Below the pieces are notes generated by a model. It worked only from the letters and a program-made list of their open reading frames with translations, was not told where the DNA came from and searched no databases. From Azotobacter vinelandii CA (GTDB lineage: Bacteria; Pseudomonadota; Gammaproteobacteria; Pseudomonadales; Pseudomonadaceae): a DNA stretch of 64,000 nt. Made by a program: the position numbers and the translations under genes. The stretch lies in the NCBI RefSeq assembly GCF_000380335.1, contig NC_021149.1:3338501-3402500 (forward strand), written 5' to 3'. Shown in pieces: positions 40,220-49,354 of the stretch. Within the stretch, counting starts at the first letter, position 1. Each line of letters starts with the position of its first letter.

Positions 40220-40789
40220 TCACAGCTCCCGCCAGTCCGGCCCGTCCAGGCGCAGGCGATGCAGCGCGCCGTGGGCCACCGTCACCTGCGGCAGCGCACG
40301 GCGCGGCAGACCTCGGGCGCGGGCCAGCAGCAGGCGCATCACCCCGCCATGGGTGACCAGCAGCAGGCGGCGACCGGCGCAGTCGCGGCGCAGCCGTTCG
40401 ACGGCGCGCAGCACCCGTGCCTCGAAGTCCGCCAGCGGCTCGCCGTCCGGCGGGGTGAAGGCATAGGGATCGTCCCAGAAACGCCCCAACCCCTCGGCGT
40501 CGCTGCGCATCAGCTCGCTGGCGTTGCGGCCCTCCCAGGCGCCGAAGTGCAGTTCGCGCAGGTCCGCTTCGCGATACAGCGGCAGGCCCTGTGCAGCGGC
40601 CAGTTCGGCGGCGAAGTCGGCGCAGCGGCGCAAGGGCGAGCTGACCAGCAGATCCCAGGGCCCGGCCTCGGCGGTCGCCGCCCGCATCTGCGCCCAGCCG
40701 GAGGCGGTCAGCGCGTCGTCCAGGCTGCCGCGGAAGCCGCCGCCGCATTCGGTTTCGCCATGGCGCAGCAGATCGAGATGCAGCGTCAT
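40220..40789 (-). CDS. cobC: alpha-ribazole-5'-phosphate phosphatase (histidine phosphatase)
   Basis: A 189-residue phosphoglycerate-mutase-like phosphatase. The catalytic RHGET appears as [13 protein letters not shown], with the second histidine in [12 protein letters not shown] and the mid motif [12 protein letters not shown]. In this operon it most likely removes phosphate from alpha-ribazole phosphate or adenosylcobalamin 5'-phosphate. Its ATG overlaps the cobT stop by 4 bp. Confidence 0.88.
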   Translation of the reverse strand: MTLHLDLLRHGETECGGGFRGSLDDALTASGWAQMRAATAEAGPWDLLVSSPLRRCADFAAELAAAQGLPLYREADLRELHFGAWEGRNASELMRSDAEGLGRFWDDPYAFTPPDGEPLADFEARVLRAVERLRRDCAGRRLLLVTHGGVMRLLLARARGLPRRALPQVTVAHGALHRLRLDGPDWREL

Positions 40790-41844
40790 CGGCCGGCATC
40801 CGCCACGGCCGCCTCGGCGAAGGTGGCCATCTCGCCGTGCAGCCGGCAAGCCGACTGCAACAAGGGCACCGCCAGCGCCGCGCCGCTGCCCTCGCCCAGG
40901 CGCAGGCCCAGATCCAGCAACGGCTCGGCGGCCAGGGCTTCGAGCACCCGCCGGTGGCCCGGCTCGGCGCCGCGGTGGGCGAACAGCAGCCAGTCGCGGC
41001 AGGCGGGATTCAGGCGCACCGCGAGCAGCGCCGCCACGCTGCAGATGAAGCCGTCCACCAGCGCCGGCAGCCCTTCCTGGGCGCAGGCCAGGTAGGCGCC
41101 GGCCAGCGCGGCGATCTCGAAGCCGCCCAGGCGCCGGAGTATCTCCAGCGGCTCGCCGGCATGCGCGCCGTGCAGCGCCAGGGCACGCTCGACGACCGCG
41201 ACCTTGCGCGCCAGCCCGGCGGCGTCCAGCCCGGTGCCCGGCCCGACCAGCGCCGCCGCCGGCTGCTCCAGCAAGGCGCTGGCCAGGGCGCTGGCCGAAC
41301 TGGTGTTGGCGATGCCCATCTCGCCGCCGATGTACAAGTGCGCGCCGGCCGCCTGCGCGCGCCGCACGCTGTCGCGCCCGGCGGCGAGGGCGTCGAGTCC
41401 CTGGCGGACGCTCATCGCCGGCCCGCGCAGGAAATTCGCCGTGCCGGGTCCCAGGTGCCGGCGGCGCACGCCGGCCGGCGGCGGCTCCAGGGGCTCGGCG
41501 GTGCCGAGGTCGATCAGTTCCAGCTCGGCGCCCAGTTGGCGGGCCAGCACGCTGATCGCCGCGCCGCCGGTGGCGAAATTGCGCAGCATCTGTCCGGTCA
41601 CCGCCTGCGGATAGGGCGATACGCCCTCCTCCGCCACGCCGTGGTCGCCGGCGAAGATGGCGATCCACGGGCGCTCGACGACCGGGCGCTCGCGGCCTTG
41701 CAGGGCGGCCAGGTGGATCGCCAGCCGTTCCAGGCGGCCCAGCGAGCCGCGCGGCTTGGTCAATCGCCGCTGGCGCTCGGCGGCCAGGGCGCAGGCGGTC
41801 TGGTCCAGCGGGCGGGCGGCGCTCAGCCACCAGTCATGCTTCAT
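40786..41844 (-). CDS. cobT: nicotinate-nucleotide--dimethylbenzimidazole phosphoribosyltransferase
   Basis: A 352-residue enzyme (CobU in Pseudomonas nomenclature) that activates dimethylbenzimidazole with NaMN. Motifs: [13 protein letters not shown] near residue 35, [47 protein letters not shown], and [14 protein letters not shown] near the C terminus with the catalytic Glu. Overlaps cobU upstream and cobC downstream by 4 bp each. It uses the base made by bluB of the same block. Confidence 0.95.
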   Translation of the reverse strand: MKHDWWLSAARPLDQTACALAAERQRRLTKPRGSLGRLERLAIHLAALQGRERPVVERPWIAIFAGDHGVAEEGVSPYPQAVTGQMLRNFATGGAAISVLARQLGAELELIDLGTAEPLEPPPAGVRRRHLGPGTANFLRGPAMSVRQGLDALAAGRDSVRRAQAAGAHLYIGGEMGIANTSSASALASALLEQPAAALVGPGTGLDAAGLARKVAVVERALALHGAHAGEPLEILRRLGGFEIAALAGAYLACAQEGLPALVDGFICSVAALLAVRLNPACRDWLLFAHRGAEPGHRRVLEALAAEPLLDLGLRLGEGSGAALAVPLLQSACRLHGEMATFAEAAVADAGR

Positions 41845-42362
41845 GGGGGATCTCCCTTGAGGGTCATGGGCAGGCCGGCGACGCAGAACAGCACCCGATC
41901 GCAACGTTCGGCCAGGGCCTGGTGCAGCCAGCCGGCCTCGTCCACGTAGCGCCGGCTCAGTTCGCCCAGCGGCACCACGCCGAGGCCGGTTTCGTTGCCG
42001 ACCAGAATGATCCGTCCGGGCAGTCGCGGCAGGCACTCGAGCAGCGCGTCGCGCTCGCGCGCCAGAACCGCCGGATCGTCGGCCAGCAGCAGGTTGGTCA
42101 GCCACAGGGTCAGGCAGTCGACCAGCAGGCAGCGATCTGGCCTGGCCTGCTCGCGCAGCACCCGGGCCAGCGCCAGCGGCTCTTCGATCAGCGCCCAGCC
42201 GGCCGGACGCCGCTGGCGGTGATGGGCGATGCGCGCGGCCATCTCGCCGTCCAGCGCCCGCGCGGTGGCGACATAGGTCACCGCCAGGCCGGACTCCGTG
42301 GCCAGGCGCTCGGCCAGGCGGCTCTTGCCGGAGCGGGCGCCGCCGAGGATGAGTTCATGCAT
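41841..42362 (-). CDS. cobU: adenosylcobinamide kinase / GMP transferase
   Basis: A 173-residue bifunctional enzyme (CobP) that phosphorylates adenosylcobinamide and adds GMP. The P-loop [12 protein letters not shown], the GTP/GMP-accepting [22 protein letters not shown] and [12 protein letters not shown] are present. The ATG at 42362 precedes the P-loop by seven codons. The upstream 230 bp to cobQ contain two palindromic repeats. Confidence 0.94.
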   Translation of the reverse strand: MHELILGGARSGKSRLAERLATESGLAVTYVATARALDGEMAARIAHHRQRRPAGWALIEEPLALARVLREQARPDRCLLVDCLTLWLTNLLLADDPAVLARERDALLECLPRLPGRIILVGNETGLGVVPLGELSRRYVDEAGWLHQALAERCDRVLFCVAGLPMTLKGDPP

Positions 42363-42391
42363 CGTGATGTCTCTCGATTCGATGAGTCTTG

Positions 42392-42582
42392 CGTAGGGTG
42401 GAAAATGGCCGCAGGTCTTTTCCATCGAATGGCAGCCGGTGCCGGCGGCGGAAAACCGCTTCGCGGGTTTTCCACCCTACGGAGGCAGCCCGCACAGGGC
42501 CGTAGGGTGGGAAACTGCCGCAGGCATTTCCCACCATTGGGCGCGACGCGGTGGAAAATGCGGCGCGGCTTTCCACCCTACG
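42392..42582. repeat. two CGTAGGGTGG palindromic repeats in the cobQ-cobU spacer
   Basis: Unit 1 (42392-42481) is bounded by CGTAGGGTGGAAAA and its exact inverse TTTTCCACCCTACG. Unit 2 (42501-42582) is bounded by CGTAGGGTGG and CCACCCTACG with a GGGAAA / TTTCC variant. Each can fold into a long imperfect hairpin. They resemble REP/BIME-type intergenic repeats common in pseudomonads. They lie in the mRNA between cobQ and cobU and may stabilise or attenuate the transcript. A related short hairpin lies at 48040-48063. Confidence 0.8.
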
Positions 42583-42593
42583 CAGCACCGGGT

Positions 42594-44051
42594 TCATCCG
42601 GACAACCCGCACAGCGCGCGCAACCGCGCCCCGTCCAGGTGCGCCTCGACCAGATCGGCCAGGCGCTCGATGTCGCGCTCGCGCAGGGCGTGGTAGTCGG
42701 GACTGGCCACCTCGCGCAGGCCGGCCCAGCGCAGCAGCGCGTCGCAGGCGGCGGGCGACTCGAACAAACCGTGCAGATAGGTGCCGAGCACCTGGCCGTC
42801 CTCGCTCAACGCGCCGTCGCAGCGCCCGTCGTCGAGCCCGAGCGCCGGCCGATCGAGACCGGCGCCGCGGCTGACGCCGGCGTGGATCTCGTAGCCCGAG
42901 ACCGGCGCGCCCTCCAGCGCCAGCCGTCCGCGCACATTGCGCAGTTGCTTCTCGGCTTCCAGCACGGTGTCGATATCCAGCAGGCCGAGCCCCCGGCTCT
43001 CGCCGGGAGCACCCTCCAAGCCGAGGGGATCGGCGATCCGCCCGCCCAGCATCTGCAGCCCGCCGCAGATGCCGAGCAGCTTGCCGCCGTAGCGCAGGTG
43101 GCGGCGGATCGCCGCTTCCCAGCCCTGCTCGCGCAGGAAGGCCAGGTCGCTGCGCACGCTCTTCGAGCCGGGCAGCACGATCAGGTCGGCCGGCGGAATG
43201 CGCTGGCCGGGGCCGACGAAGACCAGATCCACCTGCGGGTGCAGGCGCAGCGGGTCGAAGTCGGTGTGGTTGCTGATCCGCGGCGGCACCGCCACCGCCA
43301 CCTTCAAGCGCTCGCCGGTCTTGGCCGGCTGGCGATCGTCGATGGCATCCTCGGCCTCCAGGTGCAGATCGTGCAGATAGGGCAATACACCCAGCACCGG
43401 TTTGCCGGTATGCGTCTCCAGCCAGTCGAGGCCGGGCTCGAGCAACGCGATATCGCCACGAAAACGGTTGATCACGAACCCCTCGACCCGCGCCTGTTCG
43501 CTTGCCGAGAGCAGCGCCAGGGTGCCGACCAGATGGGCGAACACCCCGCCCTTGTCGATGTCGGCGACGAGGATCACCGGGCAGTCGACCGCCTCGGCGA
43601 AGCCCATGTTGGCGATGTCGTTGGCGCGCAGGTTGATCTCCGCCGGCGAACCGGCGCCCTCGACCATCACCACCCGGTAACGCTCGGCGAGGCGCCGGTG
43701 CGAGGCGAGCACCGCCTCGCGGGCCACGCGCTTGTAGTCGTGGTAGGCGGCGGCGTCCATGCAGGCGACGGCGCGGCCGTGGACGATCACCTGGGCGCCG
43801 GTGTCGCTGTCGGGCTTGAGCAGCACCGGGTTCATGTCGGTGTGCGGGGCGAGGCCGCAAGCCTGGGCCTGCACCGCCTGGGCGCGGCCGATCTCGCCGC
43901 CGTCGGCGGTGACCGCGCTGTTCAGCGCCATGTTCTGCGGCTTGAACGGCGCCACCGCCACGCCCTGGCGCGCCAGCCAGCGGCACAGCGCGGTCACCAG
44001 GGTGCTCTTGCCGGCATCGGAGGTGGTGCCCTGCACCATCAGAGTGGTCAT
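42594..44051 (-). CDS. cobQ: cobyric acid synthase
   Basis: A 485-residue ATP- and glutamine-dependent enzyme that amidates side chains b, d, e and g of adenosylcobyrinate diamide. N-terminal synthetase domain: [44 protein letters not shown] and [14 protein letters not shown]. The C-terminal triad amidotransferase domain has [13 protein letters not shown] and TYLHGLFE. Overlaps cobD by 4 bp. The TGA lies 12 bp before the palindromic repeats. Confidence 0.96.
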   Translation of the reverse strand: MTTLMVQGTTSDAGKSTLVTALCRWLARQGVAVAPFKPQNMALNSAVTADGGEIGRAQAVQAQACGLAPHTDMNPVLLKPDSDTGAQVIVHGRAVACMDAAAYHDYKRVAREAVLASHRRLAERYRVVMVEGAGSPAEINLRANDIANMGFAEAVDCPVILVADIDKGGVFAHLVGTLALLSASEQARVEGFVINRFRGDIALLEPGLDWLETHTGKPVLGVLPYLHDLHLEAEDAIDDRQPAKTGERLKVAVAVPPRISNHTDFDPLRLHPQVDLVFVGPGQRIPPADLIVLPGSKSVRSDLAFLREQGWEAAIRRHLRYGGKLLGICGGLQMLGGRIADPLGLEGAPGESRGLGLLDIDTVLEAEKQLRNVRGRLALEGAPVSGYEIHAGVSRGAGLDRPALGLDDGRCDGALSEDGQVLGTYLHGLFESPAACDALLRWAGLREVASPDYHALRERDIERLADLVEAHLDGARLRALCGLSG

Positions 44052-45109
44052 GGAAACTCCCTGCTTGCGGATTCGTCGGCGATCGTCCCCGCCCGCTCGC
44101 GAACGAGTCCGCGCCCACGGGGTCGTGCCGGGTCGGCCAGCGCCTGCGCCAGCCGTTGCCAGCCGCGCTCGTCCGCCGGCAGGCCGAAGCGCAGGCTGGC
44201 GGGCGTCTCAAACAGGCGCACCAGAATGCCCTGGCGGGCGAGAAAGTCGTGCAACCGCGCCGCATCGGGCATCCGCACCCACTGGAACAGCGCGGTGCTG
44301 CCGGCCGGCGCCAACCCGTGCGCGTCCAGCAAGGCCGCCAGCCGCTTTCCCGCCGCCCGCAATTGCCCGGCGCGTCGTTCGCGCGCCGCGCCGCCGGCCG
44401 GCCCCAGCGCCTGCAGGCCGAGCGCCCGCGCCGGCCCGCTGACCGTCCAGGGACCGAGGCGCTCGTGCAGCCGCGCCAGCAGTCCCGTCTCGGCCAGCAC
44501 GAAGCCCAGGCGAACGCCGGCCAGGCCGAAGAACTTGCCGAACGAGCGCAGCACGACCAGCCCCGGCCGTTGGCTGTGGGCCGCCAGGCTGTATTCGGGC
44601 GTGCAGTCCATGAACGCCTCGTCGACCAGCAGGCAGCCGCCGTGCCGGGCCAGCCGCGCCTGCCAGTCGAGCAGCCGGGACGGCTCGAAGCGCTCGCCGG
44701 TGGGGTTGTTGGGGTTGGCCAGCACCAGCATGTCGAGCTCGTCGAGGCGCGCCTCGATGTCTCCGGCGGCCAGATGGAGCAGCCGGTGACCGGCGCGTCG
44801 CCAGGCCTGGGCGTGCTCGGCGTAGCTCGGCGCCAGCACGCCAACCCTTCCCGCCGCGAACAGCGCCGGCAGCGCCTGGATCGCCGCTTGGCTGCCAGCC
44901 ACCGGCAAGGCCTGGGCGGCGCCGTAGCAGGCGCAGGCGGCCTCGGCCAGGCCGTCGTCCTCTTCCGGCAGGCGCGCCCAGGCATCGGACGACATGGACG
45001 GCACGGGCCAGGGCTCGGGGGCGATGCCGGTGGACAGGTCGAGCCAGTCGCCCTGGGGAATGCCGTAATACCGCGCCGCGACGCGCAGACGGCCGCCGTG
45101 CTCAAGCAT
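44048..45109 (-). CDS. cobD: threonine-phosphate decarboxylase (aminotransferase fold)
   Basis: A 353-residue PLP enzyme, called CobC in Pseudomonas nomenclature. It supplies (R)-1-aminopropan-2-ol phosphate for the cobalamin side chain. Class I/II aminotransferase motifs: [35 protein letters not shown] and the PLP lysine in [17 protein letters not shown]. It overlaps cbiB by 8 bp and cobQ by 4 bp. The last 25 residues are an unconserved Arg-rich tail. Confidence 0.92.
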   Translation of the reverse strand: MLEHGGRLRVAARYYGIPQGDWLDLSTGIAPEPWPVPSMSSDAWARLPEEDDGLAEAACACYGAAQALPVAGSQAAIQALPALFAAGRVGVLAPSYAEHAQAWRRAGHRLLHLAAGDIEARLDELDMLVLANPNNPTGERFEPSRLLDWQARLARHGGCLLVDEAFMDCTPEYSLAAHSQRPGLVVLRSFGKFFGLAGVRLGFVLAETGLLARLHERLGPWTVSGPARALGLQALGPAGGAARERRAGQLRAAGKRLAALLDAHGLAPAGSTALFQWVRMPDAARLHDFLARQGILVRLFETPASLRFGLPADERGWQRLAQALADPARPRGRGLVRERAGTIADESASREFP

Positions 45110-46010
45110 GCAGCCAGTCCCCCAGCAGCACCAGCGCCAGCCAGAGCAGCACGCCGCGCTGCAGCAGGCTCCAGGCCGCGACTATGGTCCCGGCATCGGC
45201 CGGGCCGCCGGCGCCGAGGGTCGGGCGCTCGTGCCGCACGCCGTGGTAGACCGCCGCGCCGCCCAGCTCGACGCCCAGGGCGCCGGCGCCGGCGGCCATC
45301 ACCGGACCGGCGTTGGGGCTGTCCCACAGCGGCGCCTGGCGGCGCCAGCAGGCCAGGGCGAGCCGGGTCTTGCCGAGCAGCGCGTAGGTCAGCGCGGCGA
45401 GGCGCGCCGGGACATAGTTGAGGATGTCGTCGATCCGCGCCGCGGCCCAGCCGAAGCGCTCGAAGCGCGGCGTGCGGTAGCCCCACATGGCATCCAGGGT
45501 ATTGGCCAGCCGGTGCAGCACCACTCCCGGCGCGCCGGCCACGACGAACCAGAACAGCGAGGCGAACACCGCATCGCTGCCGTTCTCCAGCAGCGACTCG
45601 CTGGTGGCGCGGGCCACGCCGCCGGCGTCCAGCGCCGAGGTGTCGCGACTGACCAGCCGACCCACGCCACGGCGCGCCGCCTGCAGATCGCCGCGCTGCA
45701 GCGCCTCCAGCACCGGCCGGGCGTGTTCGCCCAGGCTGCGCAGGCCGAGCGCGGCATAGAGGACGAGGATCGCCAGCAGTTCGCCGAGCAGCGGCAAGCG
45801 CGCCAGCAGGCCGGCGAGCAGGGTCGGCGGCAGCACCGCCAGGCTCCAGGCGAGCAGGCCGTCGAGGCGGCGGCCGCGTCCCGCCGCGTTGAAGCGGCTC
45901 TCCAGCCAGTCGGCCAGCCGGCCGAAGCCGACCAGCGGATGGAAACGTTTCGACTCGCCGAGGGCCGCATCCAGCGCCACGCCGGCGAGCAGGCTCAGTC
46001 CCGGACTCAC
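45102..46010 (-). CDS. cbiB: adenosylcobinamide-phosphate synthase (membrane)
   Basis: A 302-residue membrane protein (CobD in Pseudomonas nomenclature) that attaches the aminopropanol arm to cobyric acid. Motifs: [64 protein letters not shown] and [13 protein letters not shown]. About five hydrophobic segments. Overlaps bluB by 4 bp (ATGA). Confidence 0.94.
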   Translation of the reverse strand: MSPGLSLLAGVALDAALGESKRFHPLVGFGRLADWLESRFNAAGRGRRLDGLLAWSLAVLPPTLLAGLLARLPLLGELLAILVLYAALGLRSLGEHARPVLEALQRGDLQAARRGVGRLVSRDTSALDAGGVARATSESLLENGSDAVFASLFWFVVAGAPGVVLHRLANTLDAMWGYRTPRFERFGWAAARIDDILNYVPARLAALTYALLGKTRLALACWRRQAPLWDSPNAGPVMAAGAGALGVELGGAAVYHGVRHERPTLGAGGPADAGTIVAAWSLLQRGVLLWLALVLLGDWLHA

Positions 46011-46657
46011 GGACGCACGCCCCAGCGGTTCTCGAAGAGCATCTCGGCCAGCGGCCTCTCCTCGGCCCAGCCCTGCTCCACCAGCATCGGCCGCGGGTAG
46101 AAGCCCTCCACCGGACCGAGGCAGAGCAGCGCCACCGGCTCGGCGCCTTCCGGCAGGCCGAGCAGTTCGCCGAGCGCCCGCGGCTCGAACAGCGACACCC
46201 AGCCCATGCCCAGGCCCTCGGCGCGGGCGGCCAGCCAGAGGTTCTGGATGGCGCAGGACAGCGAGGCCAGGTCCATCTGCGGCAGGGTGCGGCGGCCGAA
46301 GACGTGCGCTTCGCGACCATCCGCCAGCGCGGCGACCAAAAGCTCGGCACAGTCGCCGATGCCCTCGACCTTCAGGCGCATGAACTCGTCGGAACGCTCG
46401 CCGAGGGCCTCGGCGGTACGCACCCGCTCGGCCTCCACCAGCGCCTGGATCTGCCGGCGCAGTTGCGGATCGGCGATGCGGATGAAGCGCCAGGGCTGCA
46501 TCAGGCCGACGCTGGGTGCCCGGTGTGCGGCGCCCAGCAGGCGCGCCAGAAGCTCCGGCGCCACGCTGCCGCCGTTGAAGTGGCGCATATCGCGGCGTTC
46601 GGCGATGGCGCGGTAGACCGCGGCGCGCTCGGCGTCGCTGAAGGCGTGTGGATTCAT
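46007..46657 (-). CDS. bluB: 5,6-dimethylbenzimidazole synthase (flavin destructase)
   Basis: A 216-residue nitroreductase-fold enzyme that cleaves FMNH2 with oxygen to give dimethylbenzimidazole. Motifs: [33 protein letters not shown] and [20 protein letters not shown]. Presence of bluB indicates aerobic lower-ligand synthesis. The ATG at 46657 ([12 protein letters not shown]) is preferred to an ATG at 46669. It lies between cbiA and cbiB. Confidence 0.95.
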   Translation of the reverse strand: MNPHAFSDAERAAVYRAIAERRDMRHFNGGSVAPELLARLLGAAHRAPSVGLMQPWRFIRIADPQLRRQIQALVEAERVRTAEALGERSDEFMRLKVEGIGDCAELLVAALADGREAHVFGRRTLPQMDLASLSCAIQNLWLAARAEGLGMGWVSLFEPRALGELLGLPEGAEPVALLCLGPVEGFYPRPMLVEQGWAEERPLAEMLFENRWGVRP

Positions 46658-46682
46658 CGCGATTCCCATGGGTTCGCCCGCC

Positions 46683-47975
46683 TCAGGGGCGCAGCAGCGC
46701 GGCGGCCGCTCGCGGCGCCGAAGGCAGGTAGAAATGGATGTAGCTGGCGGTCAGCCGGCCGCGACGGTAGACCGCCTCGGCGGTGCGCCGGTAGTTGGGG
46801 CATTCGCCGTGGGCGATGGGCGTCAGCGCGCAGGCCAGCGTGGAATGGTGATAGCTGTGCCCGCGCAGGCGTTCGCCATCCAGCTCGACTTCCTGCAGTG
46901 CCAGGGCGGCCAGTTTCGGCTGCATCCAGGCCTCGCCGGGCAGCAGGCCGAGCATGGCCGCGCGCCGGCCGTCCAGATCGGTCAGGGCGTCGAGCAGGTA
47001 GAGCATGCCGCCGCATTCGGCGAGGATCGGCTTGCCGGCCTCATGATGGGCGCGGATCGCCTCGCGCAGCGGCGCGTTGCCGGACAGCCGCTGCAGATGC
47101 AGTTCGGGATAGCCGCCCGGCAGGTAGAGGCTGTCGACCACCGGCAGCACGCTGTCGGCCAGGGGCGAGAAGAACGCCAGCTCGGCGCCGAATCGTTCGA
47201 GCAGATCCAGGTTGGCCTGGTAGAGGAAGGCGAAGGCGGCGTCCCGCGCCACGCCGATGCGTACCCCGGCGAGCAGCGGCTCCGGCTCCGCCGGTGCGGG
47301 CGCGGCGAAGGCCAGCGGCGCCGGCAAGTCGCCGCCGGCGCTGGCGGCCAGGGCTTCGGCGGCGGCGTCCAGGCGGGCGTCGAGATCGGCCAGCTCGCCG
47401 GCCTGGACCAGTCCCAGGTGGCGGCTCGGCAGCTCGATGTCGGCGCCGCGCGGCAGCGCGCCGTACCAGGGCAGGTGCGCCGGCAGGCTGTCGCGCAGGA
47501 TTTCGGCGTGGCGGGCGCTGCCGACCCGGTTGGCCAGCACCCCGGCGAACGGCAAGTCGGGCTGGAAACTGGCGAGGCCATGGGCGACGGCGGCGAAGGT
47601 CCGGGCCATGGCCGCGGCGTCGATCACCGCCAGCACCGGCACGCCGAAGCGCCGCGCCAGGTCGGCGGCGGACGGCACACCGTCGAACAGACCCATCACC
47701 CCTTCGATCAGGATCAGTTCGGCCTGCCCCGCCGCCTCCCACAGCAGGCGCCGCGCCTCGACCTCGCCGACCATCCACAGGTCGAGCTGATGGACCGGCG
47801 CGCCGCAGGCGCGGGCGAGAATCATCGGATCGAGAAAATCCGGGCCGCACTTGAACACCCGCACGCGCCTTCCCCGGCGGACATGCTGACGGGCCAGGGC
47901 GGCGGTGACCGTGGTCTTGCCCTGGCCGGAGGCCGGCGCGGCGATCAGCAGGGCCGGACAGCAGCGTTCGCTCAT
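46683..47975 (-). CDS. cobB: cobyrinate a,c-diamide synthase
   Basis: A 430-residue enzyme of the CbiA/CobB family that amidates the a and c side chains of hydrogenobyrinate or cobyrinate. P-loop: IAAPASGQGKTTVTAALA; VFKCGPDFLDPMIL; LIEGVMGLFDG. The C-terminal amidotransferase domain has ILAECGGMLYLLDAL and RGHSYHHSTLA. The symbol cobB here is the corrin enzyme, not the sirtuin. 25 bp separate it from bluB. Confidence 0.95.
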   Translation of the reverse strand: MSERCCPALLIAAPASGQGKTTVTAALARQHVRRGRRVRVFKCGPDFLDPMILARACGAPVHQLDLWMVGEVEARRLLWEAAGQAELILIEGVMGLFDGVPSAADLARRFGVPVLAVIDAAAMARTFAAVAHGLASFQPDLPFAGVLANRVGSARHAEILRDSLPAHLPWYGALPRGADIELPSRHLGLVQAGELADLDARLDAAAEALAASAGGDLPAPLAFAAPAPAEPEPLLAGVRIGVARDAAFAFLYQANLDLLERFGAELAFFSPLADSVLPVVDSLYLPGGYPELHLQRLSGNAPLREAIRAHHEAGKPILAECGGMLYLLDALTDLDGRRAAMLGLLPGEAWMQPKLAALALQEVELDGERLRGHSYHHSTLACALTPIAHGECPNYRRTAEAVYRRGRLTASYIHFYLPSAPRAAAALLRP

Positions 47976-48039
47976 CGGCGTCTCCCGGGGAGCGGGACCG
48001 CGAATGGAGGCGACGGCCGCAGGCTGGACGGCCGGCCCG

Positions 48040-48063
48040 TGGAAAACCGCGCAGCGTTTTCCA
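48040..48063. repeat. short hairpin in the cobO-cobB spacer
   Basis: TGGAAAAC-CGCGCAGC-GTTTTCCA is a perfect 8-bp inverted repeat inside the 160-bp gap between cobO and cobB. Its GTGGAAAA core matches the inner part of the repeats at 42392-42582. It is probably a degenerate copy of the same family. Confidence 0.6.
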
Positions 48064-48135
48064 GCCCGGGTCCCAGGCTGGGCAAGGCCGCGCCGTTACC
48101 CGGCCTACGCGAGCCACGCGCTTCTGCCCGCCGCA

Positions 48136-48747
48136 TCAGAACTCGATCCCCTTCTGCGCTTTCACCCCGGCCTGGAAGGCGTGCTTGACCGGGCTCATCT
48201 CGGTCACGGTGTCGGCCGCCTCGATCAGTCCGGGCGGCGCGCCACGGCCGGTCGCCACCACGTGCTGGTGCCACGGCCGGGCGCGGATGTCGGCGAGCAC
48301 CGGCTCCAGCTCCAGATAGCCGTATTTCAGCGCGATGTTCAGTTCATCGAGCAGCACCAGGCCGATCGACGGATCGCCGAGCAGTTCGCGGGCCACCTTC
48401 CAGGCCTCGCGGGCCCTGTCGATGTCGCGCTGGCGGTCCTGGATTTCCCAGGTGAAGCCCTCGCCCATCACGTGGTAGCACACCTGCTCGGGAAAACGCC
48501 GGAAGAAGGCTTCCTCGCCAGTGCTGGCGGCGCCCTTGACGAACTGCACCACGCCGACCCGCATGCCGTGCCCCAGAGCGCGGGCGGCCATGCCGAAGGC
48601 GGCGCTGCTCTTGCCCTTGCCGTTGCCGGTGTGCACCAGCAAGAGGCCGTGCTCGTCGCCGGCGCGGGCGATCCTTGCGTCGACCACCGCTTTCTTGCGC
48701 TGCATGCGTGCCTTGTGGCGGGCGTCCCGCTCCGGCGACTCGCTCAT
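48136..48747 (-). CDS. cobO: corrinoid adenosyltransferase
   Basis: A 203-residue CobA/CobO-type ATP:cob(I)alamin adenosyltransferase. P-loop variant VHTGNGKGKSSAAFGMAAR; VVQFVKGAASTGEE; LVLLDELNIALKYGYL; VVATGRGAPPGLIEAADTVT; and the C-terminal MSPVKHAFQAGVKAQKGIEF. It adds the 5'-deoxyadenosyl group to the corrin cobalt. The ATG overlaps the preceding membrane-protein gene by 4 bp. Confidence 0.96.
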   Translation of the reverse strand: MSESPERDARHKARMQRKKAVVDARIARAGDEHGLLLVHTGNGKGKSSAAFGMAARALGHGMRVGVVQFVKGAASTGEEAFFRRFPEQVCYHVMGEGFTWEIQDRQRDIDRAREAWKVARELLGDPSIGLVLLDELNIALKYGYLELEPVLADIRARPWHQHVVATGRGAPPGLIEAADTVTEMSPVKHAFQAGVKAQKGIEF

Positions 48748-49310
48748 CCGCGCGCGTCCTGCACCCGCAGCGTCTTCAGGCGGGTGGCGAAGCCCGCGTA
48801 GAGCAGCGCGGCGAGGCCCACGTAGAGGGCCAGGCCGGCCAGGTTGCGCGGGTAGTAGGCGATCAGGCGCTGCACGAAGCCGGCGAAGGTCGGCTCCGCG
48901 TAGCGGCCGGAGAAGAAGTAGAAACCGCCGCCGGAGAACAGGTAGCAGACGAAAGCGCCGAAGACCACCGCCAGGCCGAGCGCGACCAGGCTGTCGCGTT
49001 GCAGGCGGGCATAGAGGCGTCCGCCCAGCCACAGCGAGCCGTAGGCCGGCACCAGCAGCCAGTAGGCCGGCGACAGGCACCAGTCGCTCGCGCCCATCCA
49101 GCCGATGGCGACGAAGTCGAGCAGCGAGGCTTCCAGGAACAGCGCCGGGAACGCCCAGCGCGGGCGCAGCAGGACGCCGGCGAGGAAGAACACCGCCCAG
49201 GAGGCGCTCGGCAGATCGAGAGTGGCGAAGTGATGACCACGGGTCACGGCCATCAGCAGGGCCAGCAGCGCACCGACGATCAGTTGGCTGCGGGAGGACA
49301 GATTGAGCAT
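48744..49310 (-). CDS. six-helix membrane protein in the B12 operon, possible S-component-like transporter
   Basis: A 188-residue integral membrane protein with about six hydrophobic segments (LIVGALLALLMAVTRGHHF, SWAVFFLAGVLLRP, AFPALFLEASLLDFVAIGWM, LALGLAVVFGAFVCYLFSGG, LAGLALYVGLAALLYAGF and a middle one near PAYWLLVPAYGSLW). Size and helix number fit an ECF-type S component. No ECF ATPase or T component is nearby, so this is only a resemblance. Its place between a B12-riboswitch-controlled receptor and cobO argues for a role in corrinoid or cobalt uptake. Confidence 0.7.
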   Translation of the reverse strand: MLNLSSRSQLIVGALLALLMAVTRGHHFATLDLPSASWAVFFLAGVLLRPRWAFPALFLEASLLDFVAIGWMGASDWCLSPAYWLLVPAYGSLWLGGRLYARLQRDSLVALGLAVVFGAFVCYLFSGGGFYFFSGRYAEPTFAGFVQRLIAYYPRNLAGLALYVGLAALLYAGFATRLKTLRVQDARG

Positions 49311-49354
49311 GCGCTTTCTCCTTGTAGGGTTCCGGCCCGCCGGCCGGCGGCGCC

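Noticed and set aside
41922-44789. A 955-codon plus-strand open frame antisense to cob genes
   Set aside because: Composition is Gln/Arg/His-rich, with no recognisable domain or ribosome-binding site; mirror frame of well-supported cob genes.
42355-46350. A 1331-codon minus-strand open frame across the cobalamin block
   Set aside because: It runs over cobQ, cobD and cbiB in a different frame, is extremely Arg/Pro/Ala-rich, and the overlapped genes have clear family motifs. It is a GC-rich shadow frame.
47976-48135. Possible second cobalamin riboswitch before cobB
   Set aside because: None of the conserved blocks (CCCGCAACGGT, AGCCACTG, GGAGACC) is present; only a REP-like hairpin is seen.
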